Shown here: positions 40,802-48,692 of the stretch, one piece after another | Position numbering within the stretch: the stretch's first letter is position 1 | How the letters are laid out: each line of letters opens with the position of its first letter | Source: a virus | Virus record (IMG/VR): IMGVR_UViG_3300027985_000843 | Location: 307,740-371,739 of that record | Length of the DNA: 64,000 bases | Direction: 5' to 3' (one strand) | Notes under the pieces: model-generated | Seen by the model: the letters and a program-made list of their open reading frames with translations, nothing else | Told to the model about the DNA's origin: nothing | Databases searched by the model: none | Made by a program: the position numbers and the translations under genes

Positions 40802-41368
40802 GTGAGTGATACGACCAAGATCCAAAGCCATCTGGAAAAGAGGCTCAAGGCGATCCAAGGCCGCCACAACTTCAATCCTCGGGTGGGCTCTCGACAGGTC
40901 AGAGAACACCCTGAACTCCGTCAGGAGTTCGGAGCTTTCCAAGAGTTGCTCAAGCTCCTGGAGGTGCTTGATCTGGACATCGCTATCCCGTACGACCCCG
41001 CTGGACTCGACATCAGAAAAACCACCAAGGTCGAAGCGAAACCGGTGTACGTGTATTTCATGCGAGAGCAGGGTGACCCTATCTGGAAGATAGGATACTC
41101 CAGCAACCTGTACCAGAGAAAGGGCGGTGTTCAGACGGGAAACTCCAACTACGTCGGCATCGTGCACAAGATCGCATGCAAGGACGTGGAGGAAGCTCGC
41201 TCACGTGAGAAGCAACTACACCGCTACTTCGAGAAGCTCAAGACGCGTCACCACAACAGCTCCGTGAAGGGAGAGTGGTATCGAATCCGACCGTCCGAGG
41301 TCACTGCCACTGTCAAACGGCTGAAGACCGAAGGATGGGATTGGTTGAAAGCAGGACGGCCCTCTTGA
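40802..41368 (+). CDS. GIY-YIG superfamily (T5orf172/MUG113-type) protein, 188 aa
   Basis: The second half has VYVYFMREQGDPIWKIGYSSNLYQRKG, then an EARSREKQLHRYF helix and VKGEWYRI. This is the arrangement of the T5orf172/MUG113 branch of the GIY-YIG nuclease superfamily (Y-Y, K/R on the helix, E in the helix). The N-terminal ~85 residues are helical and specific. Leaderless GTG start behind P2. Its TGA directly abuts the ATG of the cas12 frame, so the two are probably co-expressed. It may be a nuclease partner, a homing-type enzyme, or unrelated cargo. Confidence 0.75.
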   Translation: MSDTTKIQSHLEKRLKAIQGRHNFNPRVGSRQVREHPELRQEFGAFQELLKLLEVLDLDIAIPYDPAGLDIRKTTKVEAKPVYVYFMREQGDPIWKIGYSSNLYQRKGGVQTGNSNYVGIVHKIACKDVEEARSREKQLHRYFEKLKTRHHNSSVKGEWYRIRPSEVTATVKRLKTEGWDWLKAGRPS

Positions 41369-43663
41369 ATGGCCGGAACAAAGGTGGCCTACGACCTATT
41401 GAACGGTAGGACCCATGCACATACGCATAACCCAGACGAGATGAACATGACGAAAAAGCAGTATTCGACAGCCCGCAAAGTGTCCAAGACACCCACCAGG
41501 AACTTCGTGTACGGAGTGGGCAACAAGGGTGAACAGCCCTTCCCCAAAGATATCATCCAGGACCAGTTGTGGAAGGCCCACGACTACAAGGCAACTGTGC
41601 TGTGGAACCATTGCCTGAGGGTCGACGAAGAGACCGCAATCCTGTGTGAGGTCGAACCCCGCCTGACGGAGCTGGACCAGCAAGCCAAAGAGCTGTCCGC
41701 TGAAATCAAAACCATGCGGACCGAACTGAACATCCCCAAGGGGTGTCGGGACGACTCCCCCGAGAGTGCAGCCATCAAGGCACTCACAATCCAGCGAAGC
41801 AGCATCTACGAGGAGATGTCGACGCTCCGTAAGGCGGCATTCAAGACGATCGAAGGCCCCCAGAAAGAATTCGATGAGGCGCTGGGGCAAGCCCTCTTGA
41901 AGATGGCCGCCGAACGTGATCCCAGCTTCGCCCCTCTCCTCGACGGGTGTCCCAAGGACGAAGACCCCGACGAGTTCAAGAAGAAGGTGACTCGGGCAAT
42001 CAACACCATCGGCCCGCGTAACCCCGAACGGGTTGCCTTGGTCAAACGCATGACTGACGAGATGCTCTCCAGTGACGCGGTTCCCGACTTGATGAAGCGG
42101 CTCAAGGAGGTCGAACGGCGCTGCCACGAGAAGAACACCTTGGCACGCAATAACTCCGGGTGCTTCTCCGGGACCTATCAAGCCGTCGACAGCGCCGTCA
42201 AAGACGCCATCCGGAAGTCCTACCGCCCCAGGATCCCCAAGTACGAGCACACGGGCAAGATCGGCATCCAGCTGACCAAGGGGATCAACACCAAGGGCGA
42301 GGTCGTCAAGGGGCTGCCCGTCTCCAGTGTGTTCGACACCCGCCAGAAGTTCTCCCTCGAACTGCTCCCGAACCACAAGGTCTACGGAGCTGCTGGCAAG
42401 AAGATAAAAGTGATGGCCCGGGCTCGAATCCGAGTCAAGCGAAACGTCTGCGTGGAAGCTCTCGTTGTCCTGCACCGACCCTTGCCTGAAGACGGATTGA
42501 TCAAGTGGGCCTACCTGGAGGTCAAAAAGGACGGCCTCCGAACCCGCTACGAACTCCGGCTGGTTATCGAGTTCACTCCCCAGCCCAAGCCCCGAACCAA
42601 CAGTAAGCTGCCCCTGCTCGCCATCAACCTCGGGTACCGATCCATGGATGATGGCACCATCCGACTCGCTACCACTTGGGACGGCGAGAATATCGGAGGC
42701 ATCACCCTGCCCGCCCACATCAAAGAAGACGAGGACCTCTCACGCCGGCTCGAAAGCTACGCGGGGAAGCACTTCACGTACGTCAAGAAAGAGCTGTCGA
42801 AGTGGAAGGGCAAGAACAAGAAGGACCTGCCAGAAGACCTGAAGGACTTCCTCCAGTTCAGCGGGCAGTGGCGTGCTCATGGTAAGCTCGCAAAGGCTAC
42901 TCGCATGATGGTCAATGCCTTCGTCCCGGAAGCCAGGGAGACCATCAAGCGACTGTGGCACGAGTGGCGCGTGGAACGTCTCAGTACAGGGGAAGGTGTC
43001 TTCCGTGTGCCCCGGAAGGGCAGCTGCCGCAAGGACTGGGAAAAGGAGGACCTGTTCGACAGCTGGCCCTTCCTGGAGGCTTGGTTCCAGAAGCATGGAG
43101 TCCGAAGCCGCGACGCCCGCTTTGCCCTGTACCTGGAATGGTGGCGCATCAAGGACGATCACCTCATCGGCCTGTCCAAGCACCTCCGAACCAGGTACAA
43201 GCTCAGGATCCGGGAAATCATTCGGATGCAAGTGGCCCGGTGGCGAGAATCCTACGAAGTCGTTGCCAGCAACGAGTGGGATATGCGGAAGACGGCCAAG
43301 AAGCCGAAGCCCGAGAACGACACCCGCACCCACCAAGAAAAGGCCGCCAACAGCGTCCGGCAGATCAGCGGGCCCGGTGCCGTAACTGCCTCTCTCAAGG
43401 AGTCCTTCAAGGGCCGTCTCATCAAGACCAACTCCAAGGACATCTCGAAGACGCACTTCGGGTGCAACGGAGAAGGCGTCGGTGTCGACGTGGACCGCTA
43501 CTGCGGCAAGTGTGGGAGGACCTACGACCAAGACGTCAACGCGGTCCTCCACACCTGGAAGGCCGCCAACGAAGTCCTCAACGGCCCGTCTGACCCATCC
43601 GAGGACAAGCCCCAGAAAGGTCCCGCGAAACGCTCGAAGCGAAGGTCCAACCTCGAAACATGA
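41369..43663 (+). CDS. cas12: Compact type V effector, Cas12-like (CasPhi/Cas-lambda size class), 764 aa
   Basis: A CRISPR array of 36-nt repeats follows 238 bp downstream on the same strand, and no other cas gene is present. The C-terminal half shows a split RuvC. The RuvC-I strand LLAINLGYR has Asn at 420 where Asp is expected. RuvC-II is the Glu in ASNEWDM (E636). RuvC-III is YDQDVNA (D722). A zinc-knuckle CGKCG (C712, C715) precedes it, as in TnpB and Cas12. The tail is Lys/Arg-rich. At 764 aa it is in the range of virus-encoded hypercompact Cas12 proteins. The first 15 codons coincide with a diverged CRISPR repeat, so translation may really start at ATG 41441 or 41447. The exact subtype cannot be decided by eye. 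Confidence 0.85.
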   Translation: MAGTKVAYDLLNGRTHAHTHNPDEMNMTKKQYSTARKVSKTPTRNFVYGVGNKGEQPFPKDIIQDQLWKAHDYKATVLWNHCLRVDEETAILCEVEPRLTELDQQAKELSAEIKTMRTELNIPKGCRDDSPESAAIKALTIQRSSIYEEMSTLRKAAFKTIEGPQKEFDEALGQALLKMAAERDPSFAPLLDGCPKDEDPDEFKKKVTRAINTIGPRNPERVALVKRMTDEMLSSDAVPDLMKRLKEVERRCHEKNTLARNNSGCFSGTYQAVDSAVKDAIRKSYRPRIPKYEHTGKIGIQLTKGINTKGEVVKGLPVSSVFDTRQKFSLELLPNHKVYGAAGKKIKVMARARIRVKRNVCVEALVVLHRPLPEDGLIKWAYLEVKKDGLRTRYELRLVIEFTPQPKPRTNSKLPLLAINLGYRSMDDGTIRLATTWDGENIGGITLPAHIKEDEDLSRRLESYAGKHFTYVKKELSKWKGKNKKDLPEDLKDFLQFSGQWRAHGKLAKATRMMVNAFVPEARETIKRLWHEWRVERLSTGEGVFRVPRKGSCRKDWEKEDLFDSWPFLEAWFQKHGVRSRDARFALYLEWWRIKDDHLIGLSKHLRTRYKLRIREIIRMQVARWRESYEVVASNEWDMRKTAKKPKPENDTRTHQEKAANSVRQISGPGAVTASLKESFKGRLIKTNSKDISKTHFGCNGEGVGVDVDRYCGKCGRTYDQDVNAVLHTWKAANEVLNGPSDPSEDKPQKGPAKRSKRRSNLET
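41377..41412 (+). repeat. Diverged CRISPR repeat at the 5' end of cas12
   Basis: 31 of 36 positions match the array consensus, in the same orientation. Two of the five changes, C14 to T and G32 to A, fall on opposite sides of the predicted repeat stem and convert a C-G pair into a U-A pair, keeping the hairpin. About 28 nt of spacer-like sequence follow before ATG 41441. It is read as KVAYDLLNGRT if cas12 starts at 41369. Confidence 0.85.
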
Positions 43664-43901
43664 CGTCGGCGAAGATACTTGCGCCGAACTTGCCACGCTC
43701 GGTGTAAGTATCACGAGCGGTCGAGTGCTCCGGAAAATTCGGGGACCTCTCGCACAGCTCCCAGGTGTTTGAAAACCCACGATTTCTCTGCCTCCGAGAA
43801 GGCTCAGTGGCGTGCTGGACATGCTCAACACTTGAACGAAATAAGAGGCTCTCGCAGACCCCGGTCTAAGTGACCGTATTTAGGGGTATTCTGCGATACC
43901 T
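43664..43901 (+). promoter_or_regulatory. CRISPR leader region
   Basis: No convincing gene. A CCGAAC with a nearby GGTGTAAGTA lies at about 43682-43708. A TATTCT at 43887-43892 is placed so that transcription would begin about 3 nt before the first repeat. No anti-repeat (tracrRNA-like) sequence was noticed here. Confidence 0.55.
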
Positions 43902-45175
43902 CTCAAAGGTGGCCCACGACCTATTGAATGGTGGGACATGCCTTCATCACCCCATTGCTGGCCTGGGCCGCACGCTCAAAGGTGGCCCACGACCTATTGA
44001 ATGGTGGGACCAGCAGGTGGGCCTCAGTGAGATGACGGCCCAAAGCATCTCAAAGGTGGCCCACGACCTATTGAATGGTGGGACGTTCCCGTTGCGGTAT
44101 GGCGGGATTGGCTTGAGCACTCAAAGGTGGCCCACGACCTATTGAATGGTGGGACGACCGGGTCAACGAACCTCAATCCTCAAAGGTGGTCCACGACCTA
44201 TTGAATGGTGGGACGAGTAGCCGTCCTGCTTGAGCACCCGAACTGCTCCTCTCAAAGGTGGCCCACGACCTATTGAATGGTGGGACTGGACGCCGACCTC
44301 ACCCTGCTCGCCGGGCGGCATCCTCAAAGGTGACCCACGACCTATTGAATGGTGGGGCTCATAGAACTGGCTCGTACGACCACCATACTCCCACCTCAAA
44401 GGTGACCCACGACCTATTGAATGGTGGGGCCAGAACTCAATCGGCCAAAGAAGCGCACGACGAAGAACTCAAAGGTGACCCACGACCTATTGAATGGTGG
44501 GGCGTGTAAACGCGTGCACTGACTCCTCCCGCGTCGGGCGCTCAAAGGTGACCCACGACCTATTGAATGGTGGGACAGGCGCACAATCCGGGATAGCTCA
44601 AAGGTGGCCTACGACATATCGAATGGTGGGACCTCAGCTCGCTGAGACCAAAGGTGGCCCACGACCTATTGAATGGTGGGACGACACGCTCCCGCTCACG
44701 GTCGTAGCCGTACTCCCCACCTCAAAGGTGGCCCACGACCTATTGAATGGTGGGACAGAAGTAACCCGATCTCACCTTCTTGGTCGGGCCGACTCAAAGG
44801 TGGCCCACGACCTATTGAATGGTGGGACGGTGATGAAGCCCCACGACCATGCTCTCAAAGGTGACCCACGACCTATTGAATGGTGGGGCAGTTGACTCAT
44901 CATCGGGAGTAGGGCCCCGCCTCAAAGGTGGCCCACAGCCTATTGAATGGTGGGACTACCGGCAGCCTTCCATGGGTTTCCCGCCCGTCACCTCAAAGGT
45001 GGCCCACGACCTATTGAATGGTGGGACGCGGTCCTCCTGGAGCCCCACACTTCGTGGGCACTATCGCTCAAAGGTGGCCCACGACCTATTGAATGGTGGG
45101 ACATCCTGCACCCCGAGGCCATCCAATGGCTACGTGATGCTCAAAGGTGGCCCACGACCTATTGAATGGTGGGAC
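43902..45175 (+). CRISPR. CRISPR array, 19 repeats, 18 spacers
   Basis: Repeats are 36 nt: they begin CTCAAAGGTGGCCCACGACC and end TATTGAATGGTGGGAC. Starts: 43902, 43975, 44049, 44120, 44179, 44251, 44323, 44395, 44468, 44541, 44597, 44647, 44721, 44793, 44854, 44921, 44992, 45067, 45140. Spacers are 37, 38, 35, 23, 36, 36, 36, 37, 37, 20, 14, 38, 36, 25, 31, 35, 39 and 37 nt. A stem of positions 12-16 with 30-34 (CCCAC/GTGGG) near the 3' end fits a type V crRNA handle. Repeats 7, 8, 9 and 15 carry A11 with G35 instead of G11 with A35; repeat 10 has only A11; repeat 11 is degenerate. Both end repeats match the consensus. Confidence 0.98.
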
Positions 45176-45216
45176 CCGAAGTAAATCAGCCTCTCGTATC
45201 GGTGTAGAGTCCCCTC

Positions 45217-45654
45217 ATGTCCAACGCCACCGACTTCGCCAAAGTCTTCCTGTCCGCCCTGTCCAAGGCCGTCGAACACAACAGCAACGCTGTCCGGGTA
45301 ATCGCTGAGACCCTCGGTGTCCCCCATCGACCCGAACTCGAAAAGGATGGACCACGAGGCCCGCGCATCAGGACCTTCTACGAGAACGGCCGCCTCAAAA
45401 GCTCTCGTGTCGGCGAACTGCTCCCGGGCTCCGTCGACAACTCTCCAGACACCTACAACAGCGTCAACGAAGCCCTCGCCCTCATGAAGAACGACACGCT
45501 CACCGGCATGTACTTCCACGCCCCGAGCCTCAACCTCGTGCTTATGACCCTCTCAGGTAAGAAGATCGGCATCCGCATGATCGACCTCCGAGGCCGCACC
45601 CCCTATCTCATCCAAGAACTCAAGAGCATGTCCGAGGCTCGTATGCTCTCGTAG
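45217..45654 (+). CDS. Hypothetical protein, 145 aa
   Basis: P2 variant (TCGGTGTAGAGT, 6 nt, ATG) 30 bp after the CRISPR array. Helical N-terminal half and a beta-rich C-terminal half. No family; nothing marks it as CRISPR-associated apart from its position. Confidence 0.7.
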   Translation: MSNATDFAKVFLSALSKAVEHNSNAVRVIAETLGVPHRPELEKDGPRGPRIRTFYENGRLKSSRVGELLPGSVDNSPDTYNSVNEALALMKNDTLTGMYFHAPSLNLVLMTLSGKKIGIRMIDLRGRTPYLIQELKSMSEARMLS

Positions 45655-45666
45655 TCAGAGGTCAAG

Positions 45667-45861
45667 ATGCGAATCAGCTATTTCACCCACGAAAATCTCA
45701 CCATCGAGGCCAGAATCCAGATCCTGAAAGACTCCATCGCCTTTCTGGATAACCGGTGGCCCAACGGCGCAATCGCCGTGCAGCTCCGAGACCGGAAGCT
45801 CAAACAGCTCCGGCACCTGGAAGCTTCGATACAGGGAGATCAAGATGCAACTGTGGATTGA
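45667..45861 (+). CDS. Hypothetical protein, 64 aa
   Basis: Starts 12 nt after the previous stop, with AGAGG upstream. Helical, basic. Overlaps the next gene by 17 nt. Function unknown. Confidence 0.6.
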   Translation: MRISYFTHENLTIEARIQILKDSIAFLDNRWPNGAIAVQLRDRKLKQLRHLEASIQGDQDATVD

Positions 45862-46423
45862 ACACGTACAGACCCTGTGGATCCTCCAACAAGACCGGGA
45901 CGGCCTCCTCGTTGTCCTCCCGCCCAACGCGAAAGTCGTGGGCTCGGTAGATGGCAACGAAGGGACGCTGACCCCCCTGAAGGCCATCCCCACGGAAGTG
46001 CAGAAAGAAGTCCGGTCCGTTCCAAACGTGTCCGTCTACGAACTGACCCCCGACAACGCCCGCACACACAAGCACCTCTTCCTCCCCGCCGAGAACACCA
46101 TGTACTGGTGGATCATGCTCGACCCCAAGAAAGAGCACTTCGACATCGCCATCTCCATCGACGTGGTGAGCAAGGTCCGACAAGTCAGCGTCATCGCGCG
46201 GCCCGACAGGGACCCGAACGACCGCCAAATCACCCTGTTCCGACCGCCCCCCACGTGGACAGTAACCCGGCCGAAGTCCCGCCAAGAAGCCCTGGAGCGC
46301 CGCCCGAGTTACGACCGGGGCCGCCGGGACGGGGAGGCGGGCAAGTCCCCTACCGACGCCACCGATGAATACCTCGCCGGCTACACCTCCGGCCGCAAAC
46401 AATTCCTAGAAAGTCATACCTGA
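45845..46423 (+). CDS. Hypothetical protein, 192 aa
   Basis: ATG 45845 with GGGAG upstream. Beta-rich N-terminal ~145 residues, and a C-terminal helical module (YDRGRRDGEAGKSPTDATDEYLAGY),  a short motif common at phage protein C-termini. The stop overlaps the next ATG. Confidence 0.65.
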   Translation: MQLWIEHVQTLWILQQDRDGLLVVLPPNAKVVGSVDGNEGTLTPLKAIPTEVQKEVRSVPNVSVYELTPDNARTHKHLFLPAENTMYWWIMLDPKKEHFDIAISIDVVSKVRQVSVIARPDRDPNDRQITLFRPPPTWTVTRPKSRQEALERRPSYDRGRRDGEAGKSPTDATDEYLAGYTSGRKQFLESHT

Positions 46424-46947
46424 TGCATTCCAAAGCTTTTCACTGCTTCGACTGCGACAGTCGGGACGCGTTCCTGTACTTCGTTCACGATGACATCTGG
46501 GCCCAAGCATGGCCCGATTACCAAGAGGAGAAGGCCAAGGCCGTAGAGCGCAACGGCAAGTACCTCATCGTCAACGGTGTAAAGCGCAGCCATCCGATGA
46601 ACTGCCTGTGCCTCTGCATCCCCTGTCTGGAGAAGCGCCTCGGACGGCCCCTCACCCTCAACGACTTTGATGACTCCTCTGCCAATGATCCTGTCCGCTT
46701 TGGCTTCAGCCTCCGAACCGGCGTGCCCATGGAACCCCGTCCCAAACCTGACCTCTCGGCCTTCACCCTCAAGATCAAGAATGGCGACACCTTGATTCAC
46801 CTAGGAACCGGAACCATCTTCGAAGTCGTCGACTGCAAAGGCGCCCTCTCACCCGTCGCCGTATCCAAGGGTGTTCTCCTGCCCGAAATCCACAATGGCT
46901 GCCTCTCCAACAAGGAGTTCAAACCCAAGCCGGAGGTGACCCCGTGA
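46423..46947 (+). CDS. Paralog family C Cys-rich protein, 174 aa
   Basis: The N-terminal half is paralogous to 31173-31772 (HCFDCDS, WPDYQEEKAKA, HPMNCLCLC, CLEKRLGRPLT). The C-terminal part (IKNGDTLIHLGTGTIFEVVDCKG) looks like a small beta-barrel of its own and is not shared. Predicted zinc-binding; function unknown. Confidence 0.75.
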   Translation: MHSKAFHCFDCDSRDAFLYFVHDDIWAQAWPDYQEEKAKAVERNGKYLIVNGVKRSHPMNCLCLCIPCLEKRLGRPLTLNDFDDSSANDPVRFGFSLRTGVPMEPRPKPDLSAFTLKIKNGDTLIHLGTGTIFEVVDCKGALSPVAVSKGVLLPEIHNGCLSNKEFKPKPEVTP

Positions 46948-47282
46948 TCCTCGGAACCATCCTGACTCAGTCCGACCTCGTCCAACACTACGTCGACGTC
47001 TTCAACCGAAACGAGCCCGAGGCCAAAGGCAAGTTCGAAGACGTCGAGAAGGCCGCCGACAAAGCCAGCGAAGACCTATTCAACGAGGTCCCCGAACTGG
47101 CAGAACGAATCATGGCCTCTGCCATGATTCTCACCCTCAACATCTCCCTCATCACGTATTGCCGCCCCTACACTTGCGGGTACCTCGTCGAACTCACCTC
47201 CGATAAGGCCGTCGTTCTCGTCCACGACACTGTGTGGGTCGGAACCCCCGCCGAATACCTTCTCACCTGGCAAGTGAACTGA
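46944..47282 (+). CDS. Hypothetical protein, 112 aa
   Basis: GTG start coupled to the previous stop. Acidic helical N-terminal half, then a beta-rich C-terminal half with two Cys. No family recognised. Confidence 0.65.
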   Translation: MILGTILTQSDLVQHYVDVFNRNEPEAKGKFEDVEKAADKASEDLFNEVPELAERIMASAMILTLNISLITYCRPYTCGYLVELTSDKAVVLVHDTVWVGTPAEYLLTWQVN

Positions 47283-47346
47283 GACACCGCCTGGCAAAAA
47301 ACACCCGGGTCTCCGAACTCCTAGCCACCGCCGTCGTAGTACCACC

Positions 47347-47622
47347 ATGGAACCAACTCAAGATCCTACCGACGCCTACTTCCAAACCATCTCCCTCGAT
47401 ACGTCCAACTACATCGGCCATACGGACGACACCGATGGTGTCGAACCCGACAAGGCTGTCCGCTACGTCCACGAATACGATTCCAACGCCACCGTTGTCG
47501 TCCTCTGGTACGCCTACGCCGGGCGTGCCTGCATCATCACCAACGGTGGTGACAAGTGGACCGACGCCGATGACCCCGAAGATGCCCTCTTCCGGTACTG
47601 CTCCGGCACGATGGTCGAGTAG
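47347..47622 (+). CDS. Hypothetical protein, 91 aa
   Basis: P1 promoter at 47313-47341, leaderless ATG. Acidic protein, Asp/Thr-rich N-terminus, then a beta-hairpin region. No motif. Confidence 0.7.
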   Translation: MEPTQDPTDAYFQTISLDTSNYIGHTDDTDGVEPDKAVRYVHEYDSNATVVVLWYAYAGRACIITNGGDKWTDADDPEDALFRYCSGTMVE

Positions 47623-47644
47623 CCCCCGGTGTATGTTCCCACCC

Positions 47645-47938
47645 ATGGGAACACGGCCATCCTACCGAATCTACGACTGCTGCATCTGCGGCGAAGACTC
47701 CCGAGCCTATGGAGCCCGAGAGCCCAAGCCCACCTACCCCTACTGCCACACCCACCTCATCATCGCCTTCCGACAAGAAGTCCTCGATGCCCTCACCGAA
47801 CTGGGCAAGCCCTCGACCTTCGTCGACGTGCAACACCACATCCACACCCCCTTCTCCTTCACCGTTCAAGCAGCCCTCGGCTGGCTTCACCAAAACGGCT
47901 TCGTCGACGTACAAGGCAACCTGTGGTCCGTCGTGTAG
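47645..47938 (+). CDS. Zinc and winged-helix-like protein, 97 aa
   Basis: P2 (CCGGTGTATGTT, 7 nt, ATG). CCICGED...YCHTH near the N-terminus is a possible zinc site. The C-terminal part (FTVQAALGWLHQNGFVDVQGNLW) is winged-helix-like. A small DNA-binding regulator is likely. Confidence 0.65.
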   Translation: MGTRPSYRIYDCCICGEDSRAYGAREPKPTYPYCHTHLIIAFRQEVLDALTELGKPSTFVDVQHHIHTPFSFTVQAALGWLHQNGFVDVQGNLWSVV

Positions 47939-47963
47939 ACGGTGCTGGTGTATGTTCCCTCCC

Positions 47964-48692
47964 ATGGGAATACACATCCTCGAAGGCACCAAGGTCAACG
48001 ACGGCCCCGACGCCGGTACCGCCGCCGTTCTGTACTGCTCAACGTATCTCGTCGCCCTGCCCATGATGTTCGACAACGCAGAGGAAGCCCAACGCTTCCT
48101 CGACTGGTTCGGACAAGACCCCCGCAAAGACGAATCCACCGCCTGGAAAGAATGGGAACGCTGGGTTGCCGCTGGCAAACCCGAAAAGGGCAAACCCACA
48201 AGGATCACGAAACGCCCCAACCTGCTCGACCCGCCCGTCATCGAGGCCGTCGTCAAGAAGCTCCTCCCCCAAGTCACCCTGTGGCTCGAAGAGGATATCG
48301 ATTCCATCGACCCCACCACCGACCTCACCAAAGCCATCGAAAACGCCTTCGCTTGGGACGGCTACCGCATCGCCCGAGCCCTCTCCGACCTCGGCTGGGA
48401 ACCCGACGACAGTCTCGTCAACACCCTTTCCCTATCCATCCACGAAGCCTACCTCGCCCGTGACGAAATCACCCGCCAATGGGTCGCCTCCGAAGGCATC
48501 AAGCCCACATACAAGGTCGGGGACACCGTCACCTACAAGGGCAACATCTGCGAAGTCACCAAGGTCGACGAACAACTCGCCCGCTACCTCCTCTTCTGCG
48601 AAGCCCTCGGCCACGTCCATTGCGGCCTCGGTACCCACGGCACCTACGCCAACTTCGAAGATGTCTCAGACGGTGTAGAATCCAAGGCATGA
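47964..48692 (+). CDS. Hypothetical protein, 242 aa
   Basis: P2 (TGGTGTATGTT, 7 nt, ATG), almost identical to the previous promoter. Helical protein with a C-terminal KVGDTVTYKGNICEVTKVDE segment that reads as a small SH3-like barrel. The last codons contain the next P2. No confident family. Confidence 0.65.
   Translation: MGIHILEGTKVNDGPDAGTAAVLYCSTYLVALPMMFDNAEEAQRFLDWFGQDPRKDESTAWKEWERWVAAGKPEKGKPTRITKRPNLLDPPVIEAVVKKLLPQVTLWLEEDIDSIDPTTDLTKAIENAFAWDGYRIARALSDLGWEPDDSLVNTLSLSIHEAYLARDEITRQWVASEGIKPTYKVGDTVTYKGNICEVTKVDEQLARYLLFCEALGHVHCGLGTHGTYANFEDVSDGVESKA

Noticed and set aside
41396-42718. 440-codon open frame on the minus strand under cas12
   Set aside because: It is antisense to the clear Cas12 motifs. 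Its Leu/Val/Gly/Asp-rich composition is the usual product of reading a GC-rich gene backwards.
42740-43831. 363-codon minus-strand frame under the Cas12 C-terminus
   Set aside because: Same reason as the other antisense frame; no promoter or ribosome site.
43664-43901. tracrRNA (anti-repeat) in the leader
   Set aside because: I saw no stretch complementary to the repeat. The repeat hairpin itself is enough for compact Cas12 families that do not need a tracrRNA.
43870-45184. Several plus-strand frames across the array (repeat read as KVAHDLLNGGT)
   Set aside because: They only translate the CRISPR repeats and spacers.
40783-45660. Cas1, Cas2 or Cas4 adaptation genes near the array
   Set aside because: No neighbouring protein shows their motifs. 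The PD-(D/E)XK protein at 58255 lacks the Cys cluster of Cas4 and is far away.
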